From Strigamia acuminata (lineage: Eukaryota > Arthropoda > Chilopoda > Geophilomorpha > Linotaeniidae): a DNA stretch of 64,000 nucleotides. The DNA lies in NCBI GenBank assembly GCA_949358305.1, contig OX442315.1:1488001-1552000 (forward strand), written 5' to 3'. Under the pieces are notes generated by a model. The model saw nothing but the letters and a program-made list of their open reading frames with translations. It did no database searches and was not told where the DNA came from. Both the position numbers and the translations under genes were made by a program. Numbering within the stretch: position 1 is the first letter of the stretch; every line of letters starts with the position of its first letter. This document shows positions 56,725 to 64,000 of the stretch, one piece after another.

Positions 56725-56965
56725 ATGGCGAGGATCAGCAAACACAAGTACGAATGCAATTTGTGCGATTATACAACATCCAACGTAGGCAGCTTGAAAC
56801 GTCACATGTTAAATCACACCGGAGAGTGCCCATTCAAATATGTGAACTGTGTCCTGCAGCTTACAAACAAAAAGTTTACTTAACTATTCATATAATGCGA
56901 GCTCATACCGGAAAAAAGCCATTTAAGTGGCCTAACCTAAGGCAGTTTCAAAAAACACGTACTAG
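56725..56965 (+). pseudogene. C2H2 zinc-finger gene fragment with frameshift
   Basis: The ATG at 56725 opens a frame with a first finger YECNLCDYTTSNVGSLKRHM ending LNHTGE, including the usual TGE linker. A one-base frame change near 56842 then moves the second finger (ICELCPAAYKQKVYLTIHIM, then RAHTGKKPFK) to another frame. The third finger would start at KPFKW, where the first zinc Cys is Trp and the rest is lost. The first frame stops soon after the shift. Tandem C2H2 fingers of this kind bind DNA; this copy looks decayed. It may be the 3' part of a longer gene interrupted by the Gypsy insertion. Confidence 0.7.
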
Positions 56966-57177
56966 AAACTATTCAAAAGTTATTTGTTGTCATTTGTGAG
57001 ATTATGTTGATACGATCAAAGTTCCTGATTTGTAATCACAAGTTGAAGAATTTTCAGAACAAGGTTATTCTTTTTGTCTCTAGCAATTATAAAAGAGTCT
57101 TCATCTTTAGCCAATGGTTAAACAAGATGACTGTTAATAATTGCTTCTGTGTCGATTGATTTGTGAGAAATATACCG

Positions 57178-57345
57178 GGTGGCCCAAATAAAACCGGCCC
57201 AACAATACAAGTAGGGTTACAAAAAATGTCTCAAAAAATGTACACACGCACAAAATTAAATATACATAAATCATTAGCTGTGGGCAACTGGGCAGTGTTG
57301 TTTAATTAACGTTTCTAGTGCTTGATTTTGTGCGATTTTGCTTCA
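57178..57345. repeat. Dispersed repeat related to 32217-32400
   Basis: It begins CCGGGTGGCCCAAATAAAAC, a transposon-end-like sequence. Further in, ATTAAATATACATAAATCAT and TGTGGGCAACTGGGCAGTG resemble the reverse complement of the repeat in the THAP intron. The right boundary is not clear. Confidence 0.4.
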
Positions 57346-57407
57346 TTTTTTGAGATTTGCTAAAGTAAGGTTGTATGGTACCAAAAAAGTGTTACAGTCC
57401 CACAAAT

Positions 57408-57490
57408 TTTATGAAAATTTATGAACAAACCCAAGCGACAGTGCACTTGAAATAAAAATTTTCACTTGTTTGAAGCAAATTTTACACGAC
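57408..57490 (+). pseudogene. Decayed copy of a DEG/ENaC exon
   Basis: This 80-bp stretch aligns with the real exon at 61981-62060. ATGAACAAACCCAAGCGACA and GTGCACTTGAAATAAAAATT compare with ATTTCTGAACAAACCCCAGC and GACAGTGCACTTCAAATGAA there, and TGAAGCAAATT is shared. The Met/Asn-Lys-Pro...Arg-Gln-Cys-Thr residues are still readable, but a stop (TGA) follows. It suggests a second, dead channel gene upstream of the live one. Confidence 0.65.
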
Positions 57491-57573
57491 ATTAAGTTTT
57501 GTACATGATTGGGGAGGTTCTTCTAACACCGTATTAGAAGAACCTCACCATCCAATCATGTACAAAACTTAAT
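57491..57573. repeat. Near-perfect 83-bp hairpin
   Basis: The left arm ATTAAGTTTTGTACATGATT then GGGGAGGTTCTTCTAA is repeated inverted as TTAGAAGAACCTCACC then ATCCAATCATGTACAAAACTTAAT (written in two parts). It has a loop of about 8 bases and one bulge. The stem of about 36 bp suggests a tiny MITE or a structured RNA. Confidence 0.75.
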
Positions 57574-57708
57574 TTATTCATTCCAACAACTAGCCATTCT
57601 GCTCGTCCCTTTTCATGTTTCTTTCCAACAAGCAGTTATTATGTAATTACTTATTCGGCGCATTCATTATAATCTTTTCAAATTTCTTGTGGACAAGCAC
57701 AGTCCGCC

Positions 57709-60700
57709 ATGGCCCCCAGACTCAAGTCACGTTTCCGATTGAAAATCCGTCGATTGGTTAGAAATCATAATGCACCCAAAGACACCAATTACGCTTTCTT
57801 AAGTATCGTGCGAAAGATAAACGACTGTAAACTCAATTGGCTTTTCCGCTTCTTCTGGAGCTTCATTCTCCTGCTGAGCTTACTTCTCTGCATTGCATTG
57901 GTCTACGACCGAATTGCCTACTACCAGTCCGAGCCGTCAATTGTCAACATTTACAGCCAAGAGGTCAACACCATTCACTTTCCCGGTGTCTTCATGTGTA
58001 CGACCACTACCCCTGAGTTTACGGAGTTTGCTTTGAAGATTGATGAAGGTGTGATTCCTTCAACTTTGTCGGTATCGTGCATGGAACCGTTGATTTACTA
58101 CAATACATTCGTGAATGCATCAAATCTATGGTCCATGTTGAACAGTAGTCATGTTATTGACAGCATTCACTTTCTTCAAGTAATGAGAAAAGTCTTTCTC
58201 TAGCTTTGTTCAATTTTATAATAATGACAAATTTCTTTTTTTTTAGGACCCATCTGTAAACCTTAAAGAGAATTTAACGTACGAGCCCACTTCTTTAGGG
58301 TTGTGTGTAAGGATTAGAGTTGGTAAGAAAGAAAAAATTAAATCGGTTTATTTATGAGTTTTTTTTTAATTTTTCCAACCCCAACACCAATTCTAAGGAA
58401 TATTCTTTACCTTTCAATTTGTTTGATTTAGATCATCAAGTTCAATTATCTAATCCGAAAATGCAATTGGTTTTTAAATTCGATGAAAAGAATCTTGGGA
58501 ACAGATGTTCAAAGCCACAACTTAAGGTACCGTAACTTTCTATTTAAGGGGGCGCTGTCATTTGACCACTCACACTTACAGGGCGTTAGCCCATGAGTGA
58601 CGTGGTCAGACGGCATATAACATTCTGCTGTAACACTTACCTACAGCCCATGTAGCCGCTCGTGGAAGCTGTAACAAGGACATCTCCCTGTCACTGAGCG
58701 TCACATTGGTGAAAGGGAGAAGAGCAGAGTCAATTTGGGCACTGCTGCCCAGGCCGGCTACGGGACCTCACAAGCGCACCTCCTCACTCTGTGCTGTCCA
58801 AACTCTCTTTCTCTCACACTCGCTCTCAAATAATTCAGGTATTGGAGATGATCACTTACTTGTAGATTGAGCGTGGCCTCCTCCATTTTGTGTAAGTTTG
58901 ACGTTAATATGCCTCAAAATTTAGGTGTAAAAAAAAGAAACTATCTGCATTTTAAAAGTGGGGTTCTAAAGGTGGAAACACAAGGGAGCGGGTAAAATTC
59001 CAAAGCTTGCTAGTATACGTTTATAGAGGGAATTGTTTACAAGCTCACTTGAGTCGATTTTGGGTTACCAGCATACCGTATTTTACCAATTAAGAGCCGC
59101 GGCTCTTATTCAAAACAGACACTTTCAGCCGCGGCTCTTATTCAAAACAGACACTTTCAGCCGCGGCTCTTATTCAAAACAGACACTTTCAGCCGCGACT
59201 ATTAATCGAGTGCGGCTCTTAATCGAGGGCGGTTCTTATCTCAAATAGTGGCCGATATCAATGTTACGTTTATTGAACGTCACATAGCCGCTGCTATTAT
59301 TCGAGGGCGGCTCTTATATCAAATTGCCTCTCTCGGTCACGGCTCTTATTCGAGGGCGGCTACAATTCGAGGACGACTCTTAATCGGTAAAATACGGTAA
59401 CTGACAAACTCAAGCTAGCTAGAAATTCCCACCAAACTCTTCTCCCAGAATTTCCTCACGATTCTGATTGGCTGTCAAAGTCACATGACCAAAATACCAG
59501 CAAGCTTGAAGCTGGTAAATTAAACTCAGTTTGATCGTAGCGGGTGAGTACATAAGCTTGCTTCGAAGCAAAGCTTTGTGTTTAGAGTAGGAAATAAACC
59601 TTCTTAGAGTAGAACTGTTGTTATGGTGATGCATTTATGCCTTTTTTGATGATTTCCTATTTATTTGCTGTTACATTACTATTATTCCTTACTTGGTTGT
59701 TATTTCTCTAATTTTATGTAATGTTTGCTTCTTATTCTTATGGTTTCTATATTATTTCTTATTCTCTCACATTCCCATGTCAAACCTAAGTTAAGCCTTT
59801 TTTGTTTGCTGTCATTGTTAGTAATAATGCTTTGCCATATCATTAAGTGCTGTTATTATTCTATATTTTCTTTGTTCACATCATTTGCATTATTAAATCA
59901 GACTAGATTTGGTTTTCACAGAGACCAGTTGTGTTTCTTTCTCTCTCTTCCCCTGTGGCCCTGAACCTGTAGATTCCAAGACCCCTTATGGGTCAGTTCT
60001 GTTAGCAACCTTACAGCCACTCCCTCCGAGGTCGCCATCGATCAACTACGTCACCTGTGGTGGCGGGTTAGACCGGTGCACACGTTGGTAGAACCAACCT
60101 CACCCTCCTTTTCCCATCATACAAGAGCAAGACCAGGACAGGCGTTGACTATCTGCCACACTTTGAATAAAAATGCAAGCTTGTGTTTGCTCAAGCAGGT
60201 GAGTTTTTGGCCGCTTTTTAAAGCCGTAACATACCTGGACTTCTTGTAGGCTTATACGAAAGATATTGTTCGCCGTAAAAAAGTTAAGCAAAGAATAACT
60301 GCGATTGCGACCATCGATGAAGCTGTGTTAAGCAGGACATGGACAGAAATTGAAAATCGGTTAGATTTGGTCTGTGCAATGAAAAGGGACCATAGATTTA
60401 AAAAATTTGAAAAAAAAAACAACTTAACTATACACTTTATGTTCCAGTTTGAAAAGTACGGTGTCTAATTTTTTTTTATAATTTTAATAAAAATTTTAAA
60501 TTGTATAGAGACTTGTCACGGGCAGGTTACCCACCCTTCTTTTTTGTTTATTTCCTACTTGGTTTAATCCATCTTTAGTTTTATTATTTATCCCACTTTA
60601 TCTTCTCATCTAAAACCGATGATTCATCTTTCTAAATGTATGCGCCGATTCACTTCGCGCATTTCATTATTTCTAACAATCGGATTTAGTTTCTACCTTT

Positions 60701-63700
60701 CACCCCCTCACCCACTTACCTAGACCCAATCATATGACTCAAGTTTACCTCGTCATTGTTTTCCTAATGTAACTTCACTTCTCATGCCTCTCTCGACAGA
60801 GTCACATCTCTACAGTGAGCTGCGAATGTCACTATTATTTAACATCGCGTTCTAAACAGCGCACCTCCATTTTAACTCTTAATAGCGCCGCTTTTTGCCC
60901 ACCTTTTAATTTGCATGCCTGTGACAGTTCTCGCCCACCTGCTTGATAATTTCTCAGTGCATACTCATTTCTTTTAAACGTAAAGACCCACAACGTGAGA
61001 TTTGAGCCCGTCGAATATAAATAATGATGTTACAGCAAGTTTAGGTTTACTTCCCGCCCGATGTCCACATTTGACGGCGGTCAATACCGAGTAAATCTAC
61101 GAACGAGCCCACTGGTTTGCGCTACATTCCCATGCGCGCAAATTCAGATCAAATCAACCAATACATCTGGGTTGATTCGTAACAGACTTTATCCCAAATG
61201 GTTGTTTAGAGGTTGGGGCTCATGAAAAAATGTAATTCTTAAACTTGCAAACTATCTTATTTACAATTTACATTTTCATTAGTTTATGCTATCGTACCAA
61301 GATCATTTCGTTGTATCGAACCAAAATGATATTGCTTTACCATCTAGGTATTCAGTACTAAGCCTTGCATCTATTCAAAAAGTATGTTTCTTTTAAAGTA
61401 AAGGGTGTCCCAAAATTAATGCAAGATTTGAATTCTCCGCCATTTGTGCAGTAAATTGTTTGCAACCCTGAAACAACAACAAATTGACAGCTGAGAGTTT
61501 AGGGTTAGGTTTAGTGTTAGTCAAAATGAAGTGTTACACGATACAACAACGTGTAACAATTCAATTACTGCATGAGGCATTTCCTGATCGTGTACTCTTT
61601 TGTTTCGGTGATCAGAATTGTAATGCACGGGTGGTTGTGGGCTTGTTGACATAGACCTTTGACTTCAAGTCACCCCATAAAAAGAAATCTAATGATGTTA
61701 AATCACACGATCTAGGGGGCCAATTCTGAGCACTGAAACGAGAGAGTACACGATCAGGAAATGTCTCATGCAGTAATTGAATTGTCACACGTTGTTGTAT
61801 CGTGTAACGCTCCATTTTTACTAACACTAAACCTAACCCTAAACTCTCAGCTGTCAATTTGTTGTTGTTTCAGGGTTGCAAACAATTTACTGCACAAATG
61901 GCGGCAAATTCAAATCTTGCGTTAATTTTGGGACACCCTTTATATCAGGCTTGATGCTCATTTCACTGTCTTTTGTACAGTATGAATTTCTGAACAAACC
62001 CCAGCGACAGTGCACTTCAAATGAAAATTTTAATTTGTGTGAAGCAAATTGTACTCAACAGGAAATGAAGAAAATGAACTTTCACTGCAGGTTGGTTAAC
62101 TGATGTTAAGTAGCAGTTTAAAGATCACATCTGCAATGTCCATAGACATAAACATAAAACTCATTGAAATCATTCACTCATTTAATTCACATTGCAATAA
62201 TCACTCTGATGCGTGCTCATACAATCACAGAACATATCACAAGCACATCACAACCTGTAAGAAGAAGAAAAAGAAATCTGTTAATAAATTCTGTGTCATA
62301 AAAAATCAATGGTGGATACAGTTAAAAGATGCTTATTTTGCAGTTGTAAGTTTATCTACCAGGTGGCATAAAAATCCATTGAGATTCAATGACATCAATC
62401 TTGACCTGGTCTCTCGTCTTGCCCTAACAACAGTATTAAAAGATAGACTGGGCAAATAAGGATAGATAAACTTTTAAACCGCTAAACTGAAGGGAAGTTT
62501 TTTTTGTCCACGACCGTACATGGATTTTGCACCTACAAAACGAGAAGGTGCATTTTGCATCTTAGATTAGATGTTTATTTATGTTTATTTTTGCAATTTA
62601 GTTGCAGTTTAGTGATTAATATCACAAACAAAGTACCTACCGGTATTTGGGTAGGAAAACTTTGTTTTGCTTTGCTATACTGTATATTGCTTGTCGCATC
62701 CTACTTTGTATAGGTTTAAATCCTACTTAAGTGAGCGAACGTGTTATACTTTACCTGTGATCTATTATGTTAATACCCAAATGAATACCAAATGTATGTA
62801 AATGAACAAGTTATTTATTCAATAGGCGTTATGCCTTAAAATACACTCAGTACATATTCTAGAGTCGACTTGGTCGGAGTCGAATAAAGGATTTTTCAAG
62901 ATGGCGTCCTCAGTTCCGCGTGGTTGGCAGAACAATGGTAGCGTCTCGAGTTGTCGTTAAGTCGTCACGGATTCGTCATCACGGACGCGGTGGAATGCTC
63001 TTTCGAGTCTTCTATTCATGCCTGTTGTCTAGGGGTTAGGTTTAGCGTCTCAAGGCTTCGTCCAGGAACGGGGGTTCCTTACAAAGCGCTCGGACACTTA
63101 GGTGATGGAATAATCATTGGGACGATTATTCAGTGTGAATCCACAAGGGCTATTCTCTTGCTTTCGCCGGAATAGCTCTTAAGTAAATTCGTGAGTTATA
63201 GTTGCACTTTACTCAGCGATCCTCGATCAATCCTAACTTGTACATGAAGTTGGCCTGACGGTGAGATAGTTGCTGTGTTCTTGGTGTCGTTTCTGTAAGT
63301 TCTTACTTTAGGCGGAAAACTGCCTTTTATGCACTGGGGTGAGGGGCCAGAGACTGCCAATGGGGGCTGGCCACCGGCCACCTCACTTCCCTCGGGGCAC
63401 GCGCTTTCCAGGGGGGGGAAGGCGGAGCCAGCGCAAGGGGAACGACCCAACTATCATAGTGACTCAGAAGGTTGGTATCTGCTCGGGGGGATAACCACCC
63501 AACTGGGTCACCACATGCTGGAAATTTGTCATTTTGTTTGAATATGTGCAAAGTTAGTTTATCGTTTGAAAAAGATTTGGCACGTTTCATGCATTGTTTA
63601 TTTATTTATTTGATGTTGAAATTTCTGCCCCATAGGAATGCCAACTTTTCCTATTTTTTCAAAAGCGCTTGGTATTTTTCTAAGTACTTCTAGGTTTTAC

Positions 63701-64000
63701 CAACGGCATGGCGTATGTGGTCCCATGTGATTTGTCAAATGTTGCCACAACCATGGCTATGTTTCAGAGTTTGCAAAAACCCACTAAAGCATTTTCTCAT
63801 ATGTCCTATTTAATCTAATTAATGAACATCTTCTTACACTTAGATTGCCATTCATGTCAGGCTTTGATGAATTGCCGGAGTGCATAGAAAAGTATAGAGA
63901 TTTATACTTGACCACTTTAGACACTGAGTTTGGACTTTGGAAAGCCAATGCTTCAACTGACACTTGCAAGTGCACCACTCCTTGTAAGAAAGTCATAATC
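57709..64000 (+). CDS. DEG/ENaC (degenerin/pickpocket-type) sodium channel subunit, 5' part
   Basis: A plasma-membrane, amiloride-sensitive-type cation channel subunit. Exons: 57709-58179, 58247-58322, 58432-58526, 61981-62090 and 63844 to beyond the window. Phases agree and 303 codons are present. The first ATG has a good context (CCGCCATGG). A basic cytoplasmic N-terminus precedes TM1 (residues about 45-66, FRFFWSFILLLSLLLCIALV). The post-TM1 motif FPGVFMC then leads to an extracellular region with KPQRQCTSN, LCEANCTQ and FHCRLPFM, and the Cys-rich CKCTTPCKK in exon 5, which follows the family's C..C order. The typical His-Gly gating motif before TM1 is not visible. The second TM segment and selectivity filter lie outside the window. 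Intermediate exons could be missing from this model, but frame and motif order fit direct splicing. Confidence 0.82.
58560..58900. other. Higher-GC interspersed-like segment in DEG/ENaC intron 3
   Basis: About 340 bp has a composition unlike the surrounding intron, with TACAGCCCATGTAGCCG and a CTCTCTTTCTCTCACACTCG tract. No coding frame is present. It resembles a SINE or old repeat, but no box A/box B pair was certain. Confidence 0.3.
59074..59399. mobile_element. MITE with internal 32-bp tandem repeats
   Basis: The termini are TACCGTATTTTACCAATTAA and the inverse TTAATCGGTAAAATACGGTA, probably including a TA target duplication. Inside are three copies of a 32-bp unit (GCCGCGGCTCTTATTCAAAA plus CAGACACTTTCA). 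These are followed by repeats of GAGGGCGGCTCTTA, so the interior is a set of variants of the subterminal motif. Confidence 0.8.
60249..60475 (+). pseudogene. Transposase C-terminal relic
   Basis: An open stretch reads RRKKVKQRITAIATIDEAVL, then RTWTEIENRLDL, which resembles the C-terminal end of Tc1/mariner-class DDE transposases found in arthropods. It then decays. No start, catalytic residues or terminal repeats were located. It lies in intron 3 of the channel gene. Confidence 0.5.
60514..61184. mobile_element. Solo LTR (671 bp)
   Basis: The ends are TGTCACGGGCAGG and GATTCGTAACA (TG...CA, with partial terminal inverted repeat). A 4-bp duplication, GACT, flanks it at 60510-60513 and 61185-61188. 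There is no ORF. The 4-bp duplication suggests the Gypsy class. It lies in intron 3 of the channel gene. Confidence 0.75.
61401..61940 (-). mobile_element. 540-bp mariner-like deletion derivative
   Basis: The ends AAGGGTGTCCCAAAATTAAT (left) and the inverse, with one mismatch, ending GGGACACCCTT lie between duplicated TA (61399-61400 and 61941-61942). The inverted repeats extend about 210 bp and include the first codons of the transposase on both arms. On the minus strand the N-terminal MERYTIQQRVTIQLLHE is fused directly to WPPRSCDLTSLDFFLWGDLK, a C-terminal catalytic-domain motif, showing a large internal deletion. The right end is 40 bp from exon 4 of the channel gene. Confidence 0.88.
62091..63843. 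other. DEG/ENaC intron 4, unclassified content
   Basis: Contains an ORF of 118 codons (62103-62459) with a Cys/His-poor, Lys-rich middle and no recognised family. A higher-GC block from about 62870 to 63530 includes GGGGTGAGGGGCCAGAGACT and GGCACGCGCTTTCCAGGGGG text, and could be an old LTR or other repeat. No boundary or duplication was found. Confidence 0.35.

Noticed and set aside
1-64000. tRNA or rRNA genes
   Set aside because: No cloverleaf with matching A and B boxes or rRNA-like segment could be recognised by eye; a covariance-model scan would be needed to exclude small RNAs.

Overview
This is a stretch of animal nuclear DNA, most likely from an arthropod. The evidence is short spliced exons with GT/AG junctions, a TATA-plus-TCAGTT core promoter 31 bp apart in front of a SoxC gene, a degenerin-type channel, a THAP gene, and very heavy loading with Tc1/mariner, piggyBac-type, Ty3/Gypsy and Copia elements. 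The species cannot be named from the sequence. All exon boundaries were set by eye from splice consensus, frame continuity and remembered family architecture; no database search was run.

Layout. 1-14.6 kb: gene-poor DNA made of homopolymer runs, minisatellites, a 634-bp piggyBac-like MITE (5853-6486) and a four-copy 214-bp tandem array (about 11016-11865), leading into about 2.3 kb with some 18 same-strand GCCATNTT (YY1/Pho-like) motifs. 14.97-16.03 kb: intact single-exon SoxC transcription factor (+), with a recognisable promoter and a long AT-rich 3' region. 16-21.6 kb: further repeats, including an 11-bp minisatellite. 21.69-29.13 kb: TMEM214 (+), 13 exons and 699 codons, three of whose introns each carry a different 19-21-bp minisatellite. 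29.23-31.20 kb: TATDN1 (-), 8 exons and 298 codons, tail to tail with TMEM214. 31.44-31.67 kb: possible terminal exon of an unknown minus-strand gene. 31.91-33.17 kb: two-exon THAP-domain gene (+), with a MITE inserted exactly at its 3' splice site.

33.48-55.91 kb is a four-element nest. A 12.7-kb Ty3/Gypsy element (minus strand, LTRs about 1014 bp, target duplication AAGA) is split by a 6.2-kb Copia element (plus strand, LTRs 860 bp, target duplication GAAGT). The Copia element is itself interrupted by a 1570-bp Tc1-like transposon in its 5' LTR (TA duplication) and by a 1909-bp TG...CA insertion, probably a solo LTR, in its reverse transcriptase (CCCA duplication). The Gypsy element carries gag, pol with a candidate -1 frameshift site, AT-hook motifs inside pol, and a third ORF of about 610 codons in the env position that has paired CXXC motifs and no obvious membrane segment.

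55.9-57.6 kb: a decayed C2H2 zinc-finger gene and a decayed copy of a degenerin exon. 57.71-64.0 kb: the 5' part (five exons, 303 codons, running off the window) of a DEG/ENaC-family channel (+). Its introns hold a MITE, a solo LTR, a transposase relic and a 540-bp mariner derivative.

The host genes (SoxC, TMEM214, TATDN1, THAP, DEG/ENaC) have no evident functional link. The window is best read as ordinary animal genes separated and invaded by mobile DNA.
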